A DNA stretch of 64,000 nt from Basidiobolus meristosporus CBS 931.73 (lineage: Eukaryota > Basidiobolomycota > Basidiobolomycetes > Basidiobolales > Basidiobolaceae), in NCBI GenBank assembly GCA_002104905.1, contig MCFE01000141.1:1-64000 (forward strand), read 5' to 3'. The notes under the pieces are model-generated. The model did no database searches, was not told the origin of the DNA, and saw only the letters and a list, made by a program, of their open reading frames with translations. Position 1 is the first letter of the stretch. Every line of letters begins with the position of its first letter. Positions 1 to 10,689 of this stretch are shown in pieces. Both the position numbers and the translations under genes were made by a program.

Positions 1-1
1 A

Positions 2-1264
2 AAACAAGCCATTGCCGACCATGTAGTTCAGAACCAAGTCCTGGCCAATGCCCTGGACGGTCGGATGCCCGAGAAAAAGCCGGCTAACCACTTTTCACTG
101 CGGTCTGGAGCCAGGCTCGCAAAGTCCTCAGAGCTCGGTGACAAAAGCGTGGCCATGGCCTTCCACAACGCAATCACCCGCCTTGAGATGATCGGACTGG
201 ATCCACTCCAGGATCTGCAGGAATACGGTCTCAACAAAAGCTCGGCCTTCAACAGCTCCTACCTGGCCGAGAACCTCTTTACCGCATTGCCTTTACTTGC
301 TGATTGCCTGCATATGACATTTTCGGAGACTGAAAAACTACCCAATATAAGTTTCGGAATAGTGTCCATTGAAGAGCATTTAAGTGCCAACATTGGTATC
401 AAGGCAGCTTATTTAAAGGGTTATGACCTGGGGCACCTTGTTTATCTATTACTGAAAGAGCTGCCCCAAGGCACCACCAGTACCAACGAGCTGATAGCAC
501 CTCTTGAGCACCTTCAGTCACTAACGGCTGAGAAGACCTTTGTACACTATCTGGCACAGAAGACCTTGAAACAGTTGAAGAAAAAGGAGCTACTCCTCGG
601 CGAGAAAGCGATTAGAGCCCTACGTGACTCCATCACCAAAGCCGTGGAGAACTGGTTTCGTGAGACCAGCCTGCTAGTCCCATACCCAAGAAACCCGACA
701 CTAGATTTGCTCCATTACCGAAAAACTCTTCAGAACACCGTGCTTGTGCACCCGCCTCTACTCTACGCACAAAACTGTCCCATTACTCACAAGGAGCTTG
801 AAGAGGCCATTTTCAGGAAGAAACTGAAGGTATACACGAACAACCGAGCGCTGTTCAAGGAGGAGACTGGCGAGTGCGCGATTCGGCTCCCTTCTTTAAC
901 GGAAGTGAAAAGGGCCCTCGTTCGGGAGGGGCTGTGCTGCGCTACTTCATATGACCTGCTTGTACTACAACTAGCGGTCATCGACTACAACCACAGACTC
1001 TCCACGAAAGGGCCACTCTCGAGCCTTCCCCACGAATACCTACTCAGCTGCCAGAGGCTGTTTGACGAGTCGTGGATGGATATGGTGATAGCCACCAAGC
1101 TTCAGCGACTTTTGTCAGGCATGTATAGTATGATGGGAGACGAGGACATGAGGAAGGCTCACAAACCATACACTAGCAATGTACAACAAGGCTTGGGTAT
1201 ATGCTTAGGGTTCGGACTCAAGATACTTCTGGATACTGATCGCCGTTCCACACATAAACATTGA
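2..1264 (+). CDS. Unknown helical protein family, copy A (5' end outside window)
   Basis: The frame is open from base 2, so the Met at 65 is internal: copies B and C carry about 70 residues before this point. I do not recognise the family. The protein looks mostly alpha-helical, with Leu/Glu/Lys-rich segments, no signal peptide, no membrane span and no metal-binding motif. Identity with copy B is almost complete in the first 330 nt and again after base 505, but the tract 331-505 differs at 33 positions and changes 15 residues. The last ~30 residues, after the shared MYSM motif, are unlike those of B and C. The gene has no introns. It is the upstream member of a tandem array that also contains a chitinase. 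A lineage-specific family under diversification is an inference; no function can be assigned. Confidence 0.75.
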   Translation, partial: KQAIADHVVQNQVLANALDGRMPEKKPANHFSLRSGARLAKSSELGDKSVAMAFHNAITRLEMIGLDPLQDLQEYGLNKSSAFNSSYLAENLFTALPLLADCLHMTFSETEKLPNISFGIVSIEEHLSANIGIKAAYLKGYDLGHLVYLLLKELPQGTTSTNELIAPLEHLQSLTAEKTFVHYLAQKTLKQLKKKELLLGEKAIRALRDSITKAVENWFRETSLLVPYPRNPTLDLLHYRKTLQNTVLVHPPLLYAQNCPITHKELEEAIFRKKLKVYTNNRALFKEETGECAIRLPSLTEVKRALVREGLCCATSYDLLVLQLAVIDYNHRLSTKGPLSSLPHEYLLSCQRLFDESWMDMVIATKLQRLLSGMYSMMGDEDMRKAHKPYTSNVQQGLGICLGFGLKILLDTDRRSTHKH

Positions 1265-1364
1265 GTGGATCTCAGGATAAATTAACAATATCCAATCATT
1301 TCAGTATTGATCGCATGTTCGGGGCCTTAACAACTTTGTAGTCATTGTACAATTATCCTAAGCA

Positions 1365-1966
1365 TTGACAGCTCTGTAGCCATTGTTGCTATTATTGTTC
1401 ATCCAGTCACGCGTTCCCAATCCGCTTTTGTTTCTCAACTTATCTCCTGTTATTCGGACTTTCTGGATTGCTGAGGATTGGCGGGTGGTGCAGTCTATGC
1501 CATATACACACACATCGGCTACCCGGTCCAGTCAACTAATCCAATTTCAAAGCAATATAGCTTTCGGTGTGCTTGGATGTAAAAATAACTACTTGCTTCG
1601 CATGTGTTGCATAAATAGCTCCTCGCTGTGTTGGGTGTATATTGCAGGCCAGTTGCCATCAAGGAGCGATAGATGGACTATGATGGCTCGCCAACTGCCA
1701 TCCATTCGATGATCGGGCCAATTAAGGCTCCTACCAAAAGAATCGTTGGCGATCTGCATTTCGTAGTTGTCATTAAACTCGCCTCGAATAGGACGCTTTC
1801 TATTAATGCCGAAGGAAAGCGTGTTCGAAGATGCTGGCTGGAAATAACCAACATCAGCGCAGTCAACAGCCGCATTGCTAGGTTTTCATTTTTAATAAAG
1901 TAATTGCTCCTTTGCAAAAGCATTTAAACTCGCGGCCGTGTGGACTGGGAAGATTCACTCAGCAGT
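1365..1966 (+). repeat. Orphan copy of the chitinase promoter region
   Basis: This stretch is a near-identical copy of 5265-5874, which lies directly upstream of the intact chitinase and includes its TATA-like ATTTAAA. Here it runs straight into the 5' region of copy B without any chitinase. Small ORFs in it occur in both copies and look like by-products of non-coding sequence. Confidence 0.85.
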
Positions 1967-2613
1967 TCATTTGACTCTCGATTCTTAGTGATGGAGTTGA
2001 GTTAGCAGCTTAGGTCACAACTGTTTAACCACAGCCAATGCAGGATCGCACACGAAGAGCAGCAATTTCAGTTCGACAAATACACCCTGGGCTACGATAG
2101 GGAGTGGAAGACCATGAGAACGAAGCATAGTTGTATAGTCGCAGTTTTGTCTCGTACCAATGAATGCTGCAGGAACCATGGTTGCATTACCTACGGGGGA
2201 GTGGAATTCATCAAAATCAAGAATCATCAATGGGCAATTCCTTTGCAATGATATCGGAAATTGGGTCTGCTTCAGAGCTGTGACAGTATTGATATCAAAG
2301 AAGCATGGCATGTCGCGAAATGAACCTACAGCATTGACGACACGATGCTAACCCAACATCACCACACAATTAGTCAACCCAGCCTATTCCAACCTGTATC
2401 GAGTTCGAAGCGGAAGATCGTGAATGAGACAACACAGGAGTGGTAGGCAAATTTCATTTATACGAATCCGTCAAAAAAGCTCAACCACGAACTTGACAGA
2501 AGGCCAATAGGCCGAATCCAATTAGCCAAGACTCTTGTGTAACCCTAGTAATAGTCACAGATCCTATCAATGGAATACTCCTTGTATTTAGGAGTTGATA
2601 TATAAGAGGTCAG
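1967..2613 (+). repeat. Duplicated 5' region of copy B
   Basis: The segment is almost identical to 8631-9276 upstream of copy C. It carries the promoter of the downstream gene. The reverse-strand 98-codon ORF at 2015-2311 is conserved only because the whole block is duplicated; I see no protein family in it. Confidence 0.8.
2599..2606 (+). promoter_or_regulatory. TATA box of copy B, places the start codon
   Basis: TATATAAG lies only 8 bp before the first in-frame ATG (2614) but 41 bp before the next one (2647). With a normal TATA-to-start-site spacing of about 30 bp, transcription would begin after 2614, so 2647 is the likelier start codon. The same arrangement exists in copy C (TATA about 9262-9269). 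Confidence 0.55.
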
Positions 2614-2646
2614 ATGGGGCTGTCAACCAAGAATATATCTTATACG

Positions 2647-3972
2647 ATGAAGCTAAGTGGAGAAGAGCAAGCAGCATTTGACTACCTATCCCCCACCTGG
2701 GAGCTAATCCCTGAAATCATCCGCCCAGACGATCAAATCTTAAAACAAGCCATTGCCGACCATGTAGTTCAGAACCAAGTCCTGGCCAATGCCCTGGAAG
2801 GTCGGATGCCCGAGAAAAAGCCGGCTAACCACTTTTCACTGCGGTCTGGAGCCAGGCTCGCAAAGTCCTCAGAGCTCGGTGACAAAAGCGTGGCCATGGC
2901 CTTCCACAACGCAATCACCCGCCTTGAGATGATCGGACTGGATCCACTCCAGGATCTGCAGGAATACGGTCTCAACAAAAGCTCGGCCTTCAACAGCTCC
3001 TACCTGGCCGAGAACCTCTTTACCGCATTGCCTTTACTTGCTGATTGCCTGCATATGACATTTTCGGAGACCGAAAAACTACCTGACTACGGTTACGGAG
3101 TTATGTCCATTGAGGAGCACCTGAGTACCAACATTGGTATCAAGACATCTCTTTGGAAGAGCTATGACTTGGGGCGCCTTGTGTATCTGTTACTAAAAAA
3201 GCTGCCCCAAGGCACCACCAGTACCAACGGGCTGATAGCACCTCTCGAGCACCTTCAGTCACTAACGGCTGAGAAGACCTTTGTACACTATCTGGCACAG
3301 AAGACCTTGAAACAGTTGAAGAAAAAGGAGCTACTCCTCGGCGAGAAAGCGATGAGAGCCCTACGTGACTCCATCACCAAAGCCGTGGAGAACTGGTTTC
3401 GTGAGACCAGCCTGCTAGTCCCATACCCAAGAAACCCGACACTAGATTTGCTCCATTACCGAAAAACTCTTCAGAACACCGTGCTTGTGCACCCGCCTCT
3501 ACTCTACGCACAAAACTGTCCCATTACGCACAAGGAGCTCGAAGAGGCCATTTTCAGGAAGAAACTGAAGGTATACACGAACAACCGAGCGCTGTTCAAG
3601 GAGGAGACTGGCGAGTGCGCGATTCGGCTCCCTTCTTTAACGGAAGTGAAAAGGGCCCTCGTTCGGGAGGGGCTGTGCTGCGCTACTTCATATGACCTGC
3701 TTGTACTACAACTAGCGGTCATCGACTACAACCACAGACTCTCCACGAAAGGGCCACTCTCGAGCCTTCCCCACGAATACCTACTCAGCTGCCAGCGACT
3801 GTTTGACGAGTCGTGGATGGATATGGTGATAGCCACCAAGCTTCAGCGACTTTTGTCAGGCATGTATAGTATGATGGGAGACGAGGACATGAGGAAGGCT
3901 CATCACCCACTCATTTACAATTCGATTGGATCATGGCAACGAGATCATAGTATGTCTAAATTGAATCAATAG
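2647..3972 (+). CDS. Unknown helical protein family, copy B (complete)
   Basis: Intronless gene of about 441 residues from ATG 2647, or 452 from ATG 2614; the later start is preferred because of the TATA position. No domain is recognised. The body is rich in predicted helices, with a Lys-rich segment around residues 210-230 and a basic segment around 300-330. Up to the MYSM motif it is nearly identical to copy C, apart from a few substitutions such as Glu/Asp, Ser/Cys and Ala/Thr. The C-terminal ~23 residues are specific to this copy and only weakly alignable with the tail of C at DNA level, as if shifted by indels. It is preceded by a duplicated promoter region and followed by a decayed 3' fragment of the same family. 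Expression is plausible because the frame is fully open. Confidence 0.8.
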   Translation: MKLSGEEQAAFDYLSPTWELIPEIIRPDDQILKQAIADHVVQNQVLANALEGRMPEKKPANHFSLRSGARLAKSSELGDKSVAMAFHNAITRLEMIGLDPLQDLQEYGLNKSSAFNSSYLAENLFTALPLLADCLHMTFSETEKLPDYGYGVMSIEEHLSTNIGIKTSLWKSYDLGRLVYLLLKKLPQGTTSTNGLIAPLEHLQSLTAEKTFVHYLAQKTLKQLKKKELLLGEKAMRALRDSITKAVENWFRETSLLVPYPRNPTLDLLHYRKTLQNTVLVHPPLLYAQNCPITHKELEEAIFRKKLKVYTNNRALFKEETGECAIRLPSLTEVKRALVREGLCCATSYDLLVLQLAVIDYNHRLSTKGPLSSLPHEYLLSCQRLFDESWMDMVIATKLQRLLSGMYSMMGDEDMRKAHHPLIYNSIGSWQRDHSMSKLNQ

Positions 3973-4309
3973 TTAATTATACCTTGCAAGGGTCAGATGG
4001 GTCCAGCATTTTGCATTATTAGGTGCCATTGGTTGGACTGTATTATTGTGCACCGGAAAAAGCCTTCTATTTCAATCAGAAGTGGCTTATTGAGTGCACC
4101 ATTGTGATCAATAGCCATTCTATTTTATACTGGTAGCCATCGGTCCACTATTTTCATAATCATTTTTAAAATCATAGCCCCAGCACAACTTGGGGAATAT
4201 CCAAAGGAAACAAATGAACAATTAAAGTACAAGCATATCAGATATCTAGGAAAGCCAGGTCCTTAGGGGCTTTCAAATACTTCTACTATAGCAGTATGCG
4301 AGAATCACC
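3973..4309. other. 3' flank of copy B, part of a local duplication
   Basis: No gene. It begins with a degenerate version of the copy C 3' end around 3990-4060. The part from about 4120 to 4300 is a diverged duplicate of about 4990-5150; both end in the same CTTCTACT..AGCAGT sequence. Confidence 0.6.
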
Positions 4310-4552
4310 ACGAAGGGGCCACTCTCGAGCCTTCTCCGTGAATACCTATTCAGTTGCCAGAGACTTTCTGACGGGTCGTGGATGGATATGGTGATAGCCA
4401 CCAAGCTTCAGCGACTTTTGTCAGGCATGTACAGTATGACGAGAGAAGGGGACAAGAGGAAGACCCATTGCTCACCCATTCTCGACCCAGTCGAATTCAT
4501 ACTTGATTGGATCGTGAAAGCGCCAGATTGGTTCAGCATTTTGCATAATTAG
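4310..4552 (+). pseudogene. 3' fragment D of the unknown family, with C-type tail
   Basis: This is an 80-codon open fragment corresponding to the last part of copy C: the conserved core end, the MYSM motif and the complete C-type tail up to the stop. The 5' four-fifths of the gene are missing and no start codon or promoter is apparent, so it is a truncated relic. Its frame is still open, which suggests recent origin or use as a donor in gene conversion. It lies about 340 bp behind the stop of copy B, whose own tail is different. Confidence 0.8.
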
Positions 4553-5264
4553 GCGTCATTAGTTGGACTGCATAATCATGCGCCAGGGAATGCCCTCTTG
4601 TCAAATGGTAAGCGGAATATTCAATCGATGTAACCAGCTAATATCCACCGAATATCATTTTCCCATACTTAGAGTTGACTCTATCTACAATCGACTGTGC
4701 TCAAGCATCCCAGGTCTTCGAATTGGCATTGAAAACCCTACATTTTAGTTATATGGCATTAGACACCAATGCTTGCAGTAATAAGAACTCCTCCGACATC
4801 ATTCACAATATCCGAGCATTAGAAGCATCCTAAATATTATATAAACCTCTAAATTCTCCCATATCCAACATCAGCAGTAGCCATAGAGACACGCCAGTTA
4901 TAGATGCTTGTTGGAAATACACAGAATTAACACGGTCGACTATTGGCGTAACCGCCATACAGCAAAAGGAACATGTTGAGATCATTAGGGATTCTATTTT
5001 ATACCGGTAACCAGTGATCCACTGTTTTCTTAATAATTTTGAAGAGCATGACCCCAAAGCAACAGGTCCCGTACTCAGTGGGGCACTTAACAATATGATA
5101 CCTAGGAAATTCAGGTCATTAGTGACTCTCAAATACTTCTACTGTAGCAGTTAGTAAGTGGTGTTTGCTCTCCGGACATAGAGAGTTACTGTACACGCCA
5201 AACATATAGAGGGTATCCTGATTGGTGAATGCTCATGATGTAATTTCGTTATTGACCCATATCC
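4553..5264. other. Spacer with diverged duplicate of 4120-4300
   Basis: Non-coding. The first part matches the flank behind copy C (10,651-10,700). The stretch 4990-5150 is a diverged repeat of 4120-4300. Short ORFs here have no recognisable content. Confidence 0.5.
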
Positions 5265-5874
5265 GAAGCATTAGCAACTCTGTAGCCATCACTGCTATTA
5301 TTGTTCATCCAGTCACGCGTTCCCAATCCGCTTTTGTTTCTCAACTTATCTCCTGTTATTCGGACTTTCTGGATTGCTGAGGATTGGCGGGTGGTGCAGT
5401 CTATGCCATACACACACACACCTCGGCTACCCAGTCCAGTCAACTAATCCAATTTCAAAGCAATATAGCTTTCGGTGTGCTTGGATGTAAAAATAACTAC
5501 TTGCTTCGCATGTGTTGCATAAATAGCTCCTCGCTGTGTTGGGTGTATATTGCAGGCCAGTTGCCATCAAGGAGCGATAGATGGACTATGATGGCTCGCC
5601 AACTGCCATCCATTCGATGATCGGGCCAATTAAGGCTCCTACCAAAAGAATCGTTGGCGATCTGCATTTCGTAGTTGTCATTAAACTCGCCTCGAATAGG
5701 ACGCTTTCTATTAATGCCGAAGGAAAGCGTGTTCGAAGATGCTGGCTGGAAATAACCAACATCAGCGCAGTCAACAGCCGCATTGCTAGGTTTTCATTTT
5801 TAATAAAGCAATTGCTCCTTTGCAAAAGTATTTAAACTCGCAGCCGTGTGGACTAGGAAGATTCACTCAGCAGT
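5265..5874 (+). promoter_or_regulatory. Chitinase upstream region
   Basis: Near-identical to 1365-1966. It ends about 25 bp before the chitinase ATG. A TATA-like ATTTAAA is at about 5829-5836, roughly 65-70 bp before the start codon, which fits the spacing of other promoters in the window. Confidence 0.6.
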
Positions 5875-5899
5875 TCACCTGGACACCACTCACACCTTC

Positions 5900-8498
5900 A
5901 TGAACCTAAGGAAACTACGCTTGCTATTCGTAGCCGCTTGCTCAGCCATTGCGCCCGCGATTGCCTTCGACGTAGGTGTAGATCCATCTATCCTGGTCGC
6001 ACACCATCGCCTAACACATTTCATTGTAGCCTGGCTGTAACGATAATCTCGTAGCATGTCAGTATACTTTCTGATGGCTTTCCCTACATTCTCTTAATTA
6101 ACCATCATATCACTGCCCTTCTAGATTGGTAAACTCAGCAAAAGCCTCTTGACTTGGGCACAGCCTAACTTGAACCTAACAGGGGCCAGAACAGCTACGG
6201 GGGTGGCGGTGGCGATTCTGCTGGATGGCAAAAGAGCTTAGCAGACTACTGCCAAGATGACACCTTTGATGTCATTCCATTAGGTACTCATCAATCCCAT
6301 CACATCCCATCCCGAGGTGGCATTGTTAACGCATATTGTTCGAAGCCTTTGTGAATATATTCTTTGGAACAGGCGGCTATCCTGAACTGAATCTAGCTAA
6401 TGTTGGTATACACAGTGCTTGATCGCCAGGAACCATTACAAACTCAGCCATCTCGTTAGACCTGCAACGTTAAAGACAACAGTACATTCCCCAGCACTGG
6501 GCTACTCAGCTGCCCAAACGTTGGTGCTGACATAAAGTTCTGCCAGTCTCGCGGGAAATCCATCCTCTTGTCGCTGGGCGGGGCAGGTGGCTCCTATGGC
6601 TTCCAGAATGACACCCAGGCTCAGCATTTTGCCACACAAATATGGTTAGTCTTGCTGATCCTTCATTGCCACTGGCCTCATCTCACCGTGCCCCATCTTG
6701 CACTCGGACTTGCTCTTGCTCAGGAACCTATTTCTTGGAGGGAAATCGGACATCCGACCGTTTGGTGACACTATTTTGGATGGCGTTGACTTGGATATCG
6801 AGGGTGGTGGACCTACCGGCTATGTCGCACTCATTAACCAGCTTCGCGATTTCTATAATCAAGACAAGGGCAAGAAGTATATGGTAACAGGTGCCCCTCA
6901 ATGTGTTTATCCAGGTAACCAGCGTGCAACAAATGCACAAGACTCAACACGCCACTAAAGATGCTCTGGTGCACTGTAGACTCGCAGCTCAGCACCACCT
7001 TGAACAACGCGTGGTTTGATCTGGTGTTTGTACAATTTTATAACAATCCATGTGCGTGCACTCTATGAATCCCCGTGTTTGCCACCATCTTTAACCTCTC
7101 CGGCATTCATTGCACTAGGCGGTTTGCAATACTACAACAACTCCCAAGCCTGGAATTTTGGAGTGTGGGATTACTGGGCCACTCATATCTCTTTGAATCC
7201 TCAGGTCAAGGTTTACATCGGAGCCCCTGCTGCCCCTAGTGCGTCTGGATCAGGGTAAGAAGCCTCGAATGTCGGCTGATCCACGGTTGCTAATACGGTT
7301 GAGGTAGCTATGTCCCCCTCCAGCAGCTTCAGGTAATAGCAGAAGAGACCCGTGCAAACTTCACTAGCTTTGGTGGCATCATGTTTTGGGACGCTTCTCA
7401 GGCCTGGGGTAATATGGTCGGAAACGGCAACTACGCACAAGGCGTCAAGCAGGTAATGTGGCAATAATACACACCATGCTATAGGGCTCTTGTCTAATCG
7501 GATCGATCCACCATATGGGGAATCAGTTTTTGAAGGGGAATGGCGGCTGTCATTTCAAGCCGAGCCTTCCAGCATGCACTTCAGTACCTACGTGGGCCGC
7601 TTCGGACTCGTACCCCGGCCAATCTGTCGTTTCCTACGAAGGGTACTTCTGGAAAGCGCTATGGTGGGTGCAGGGACAAAAGCCAGGTGCTGGATCAGGA
7701 TACTGGAATGCCATTGGCGGTTGTGTGGAAGGGGCAGCGAACTCGTCCTCCACAGCCTCTGACCTTAGCCCAAATGCCTCTTCATCACCCCCCACCAACA
7801 CTGGCTCCAACTCGCAAATCTCTTCTCCAGTTTCCTCAGCATATACACCTTCTTCCACGAGTAGCACCACACAGGGTATCTCCTGTATCGGCGTCTCCTC
7901 ATGGAGCTCGTCACTGGTGTACAGCGCACCTCAAAAGGTTGTTTACAACGATCATCTTTGGCAGGCTAAGTGGTGGAGCCAGAACAACCTCCCCGGGAAA
8001 AATGGGGAGGACGTGTGGATGGATCTGGGCTCTTGCACAGGCCCACTCAAGCAAGTCGAACCTCTCGAGCGGAGGTCGGAAAAACGAAGGATAGTCAAAC
8101 AAAGTGACGGCTACCTTATCACGCTTAGCATGGTCGAAGGCAATACTGCAGCGGGCCTATTCCAGTTGGGTGTAAGTTGCCTTGTCCACATTCCCCTCTG
8201 CCCAGAGTTTGGCTACTCACCCCACTTCTAGATCAGGGTCGTATCACAACAGCCTGGGAACGCTATTTCCAGTCACTGGAAACTCAGGCTCCCAACCAAC
8301 AGTACCATCTCCCAGGTCCTTGGTGCCAACTTCAAGCGAAGTGACGGATACCTGGTGTTGACGAAGCCTGATGCGGCTGAGCAACTTCCTAACGGGCAGC
8401 CATTGTCAGTGTCCCTCACGGTAATTGGTATGCTGGATCACAATAACGCAAGCGATTTCCTGTTCCCCGATATAAACAGAATAACATTCCTACCATAA
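5900..8498 (+). CDS. GH18 chitinase with two chitin-binding modules, secreted
   Basis: Hydrolyses chitin by substrate-assisted catalysis. Twelve exons give 633 residues: 5900-5971, 6030-6057, 6125-6128, 6183-6283, 6346-6401, 6460-6644, 6724-6914, 6980-7051, 7119-7254, 7308-7452, 7527-8171, 8232-8498. Residues 1-22 or so form a signal peptide. The GH18 class III domain follows: YWGQNSYG, SLGG at 125-128, DGVDLDIE at 168-175 with catalytic Glu175, and VQFYNNPC. Two CBM5/12-like modules of about 50 residues each (Cys347-Cys396 and about Cys450-Cys500, each with an exposed WW pair) are separated by a Ser/Thr/Pro linker. A C-terminal ~130-residue region with two SDGYL motifs is unrecognised. A donor-like GTAATTGG in the last exon leaves the extreme C-terminus slightly uncertain. 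Its place inside the duplicated unit suggests co-inheritance with the unknown gene. Function in own-wall remodelling or attack on other chitinous organisms cannot be separated from sequence. Confidence 0.9.
6125..6128 (+). other. 4-nt microexon of the chitinase
   Basis: ATTG between CTAG and GTAAAC. It is needed to join the Val-Ala codons and a single T of exon 2 to the G that begins exon 4, which yields exactly the family motif YWGQNS. No contiguous alternative in 6058-6182 restores frame and motif. Confidence 0.8.
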
Positions 8499-8630
8499 CA
8501 ACTGGATATCTATGTGTATACCCCAAACAGCACCATTATCGGCTGCCATATTTATGCCAACACTATGGACTATATGTAATAAAGCCAAAAGTGCTGTTTC
8601 TTGACTCTCAATTACCATTGAGCCACACGA

Positions 8631-9276
8631 TCACCTGACTCTCGATTCTTACTGACGGAGTTAAGTTAGCAGCTAGGTCTCAACTGTTTAACCACAGCCA
8701 ATGCAGGATCGCACACGAAGAGCAGCAATTTCAGTTCGACAAATACACCCTGGGCTACGATAGGGAGTGGAAGACCATGAGAACGAAGCATAGTTGTATA
8801 GTCGCAGTTTTGTCTCGTACCAATGAATGCTGCAGGAACCATGGTTGCATTACCTACGGGGGAGTGGAATTCATCAAAATCAAGAATCATCAATGGGCAA
8901 TTCCTTTGCAATGATATCGGAAATTGGGTCTGCTTCAGAGCTGTGACAGTATTGATATCAAAGAAGCATGGCATGTCGCGAAATGAACCTACAGCATTGA
9001 CGACACGATGCTAACCCAACATCACCACACAATTAGTCAACCCAGCCTATTCCAACCTGTATCGAGTTCGAAGCGGAAGATCGTGAATGAGACAACACAG
9101 GAGTGGTAGGCAAATTTCATATATACGAATCCGTCAAAAAAGCTCAACCACGAACTTGACAGAAGGCCAATAGGCCGAATCCAATTAGCCAAGACTCTTG
9201 TGTAACCCTAGTAATAGTCACAGATCCTATCAATGGAATACTCCTTGTATTTAGGAGTTGATATATAAGAGGTCAG
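8631..9276 (+). repeat. Duplicated 5' region of copy C
   Basis: Near-identical to 1967-2613. It starts directly behind the chitinase 3' UTR at the direct repeat TCACCTG and ends at the copy C promoter (TATATAAG at about 9262-9269). Confidence 0.85.
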
Positions 9277-9309
9277 ATGGGGCTGTCAACCAAGAATATA
9301 TCTTATACG

Positions 9310-10650
9310 ATGAAGCTAAGTGGAGAAGAGCAAGCAGCATTTGACTACCTATCCCCCACCTGGGAGCTAATCCCTGAAATCATCCGCCCAGACGATCAAA
9401 TCTTAAAACAAGCCATTGCCGACCATGTAGTTCAGAACCAAGTCCTGGCCAATGCCCTGGACGGTCGGATGCCCGAGAAAAAGCCGGCTAACCACTTTTC
9501 ACTACGGTCTGGAGCCAGGCTCGCAAAGTCCTCAGAGCTCGGTGACAAAAGTGTGGCCATGGCCTTCCACAACGCAATCACCCGCCTTGAGATGATCGGA
9601 CTGGACCCACTCCAGGATCTGCAGGATTACGGTCTCAACAAAAGCTCGGCCTTCAACAGCTCCTACCTGGCCGAGAACCTCTTTACCGCATTGCCTTTAC
9701 TTGCTGATTGCCTGCATATGACATTTTCGGAGACCGAAAAACTACCTGACTACGGTTACGGAGTTATGTCCATTGAGGAGCACCTGAGTACCAACATTGG
9801 TATCAAGACATCTCTTTGGAAGAGCTATGACTTGGGGCGCCTTGTGTATCTGTTACTAAAAAAGCTGCCCCAAGGCACCACCAGTACCAACGGGCTGATA
9901 GCACCTCTCGAGCACCTTCAGTCACTAACGGCTGAGAAGACCTTTGTACACTATCTGGCACAGAAGACCTTGAAACAGTTGAAGAAAAAGGAGCTACTCC
10001 TCGGCGAGAAAGCGATGAGAGCCCTACGTGACTCCATCACCAAAGCCGTGGAGAACTGGTTTCGTGAGACCTGCCTGCTAGTCCCATACCCAAGAAACCC
10101 GACACTAGATTTGCTCCATTACCGAAAAACTCTTCAGAACACCGTGCTCGTGCACCCGCCTCTACTCTACACACAAAACTGTCCCATTACGCACAAGGAG
10201 CTCGAAGAGGCCATTTTCAGGAAGAAACTAAAGGTATACACGAACAACCGAGCGCTGTTCAAGGAGGAGACTGGCGAGTGCGCGATTCGGCTCCCTTCTT
10301 TAACGGAAGTGAAAAGGGCCCTCGTTCGGGAGGGGCTGTGCTGCGCTACTTCATATGACCTGCTTGTACTACAACTAGCGGTCATCGACTACAACCACAG
10401 ACTCTCCACGAAAGGGCCACTCTCGAGCCTTCCCCACGAATACCTACTCAGCTGCCAGAGACTGTTTGACGAGTCGTGGATGGATATGGTGATAGCCACC
10501 AAGCTTCAGCGACTTTTGTCAGGCATGTACAGTATGACGAGAGAAGAGGACAAGAGGAAGACCCAATGCCCACCCATTCTCGACCCAGTCGAACTCATAC
10601 TTGATTGGATCGTGAAAGCGCCAGATTGGTTCAGCATTTTGCTTAATTAG
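9310..10650 (+). CDS. Unknown helical protein family, copy C (complete)
   Basis: Intronless, about 446 residues from ATG 9310 or 457 from ATG 9277; the TATA position favours 9310. It is nearly identical to copy B up to the MYSM motif near the C-terminus, then ends in a different tail rich in Asp/Trp/Ile that recurs in fragment D. I see no recognisable domain, signal peptide or membrane segment. It follows the chitinase in the same orientation with its own promoter, so the two are not co-transcribed by necessity. Near identity of the copies points to recent duplication or continuing gene conversion. Confidence 0.8.
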   Translation: MKLSGEEQAAFDYLSPTWELIPEIIRPDDQILKQAIADHVVQNQVLANALDGRMPEKKPANHFSLRSGARLAKSSELGDKSVAMAFHNAITRLEMIGLDPLQDLQDYGLNKSSAFNSSYLAENLFTALPLLADCLHMTFSETEKLPDYGYGVMSIEEHLSTNIGIKTSLWKSYDLGRLVYLLLKKLPQGTTSTNGLIAPLEHLQSLTAEKTFVHYLAQKTLKQLKKKELLLGEKAMRALRDSITKAVENWFRETCLLVPYPRNPTLDLLHYRKTLQNTVLVHPPLLYTQNCPITHKELEEAIFRKKLKVYTNNRALFKEETGECAIRLPSLTEVKRALVREGLCCATSYDLLVLQLAVIDYNHRLSTKGPLSSLPHEYLLSCQRLFDESWMDMVIATKLQRLLSGMYSMTREEDKRKTQCPPILDPVELILDWIVKAPDWFSILLN

Positions 10651-10689
10651 GTGTCATTAGTTGGACTGCATAATCATGCGCCAGGAAAT

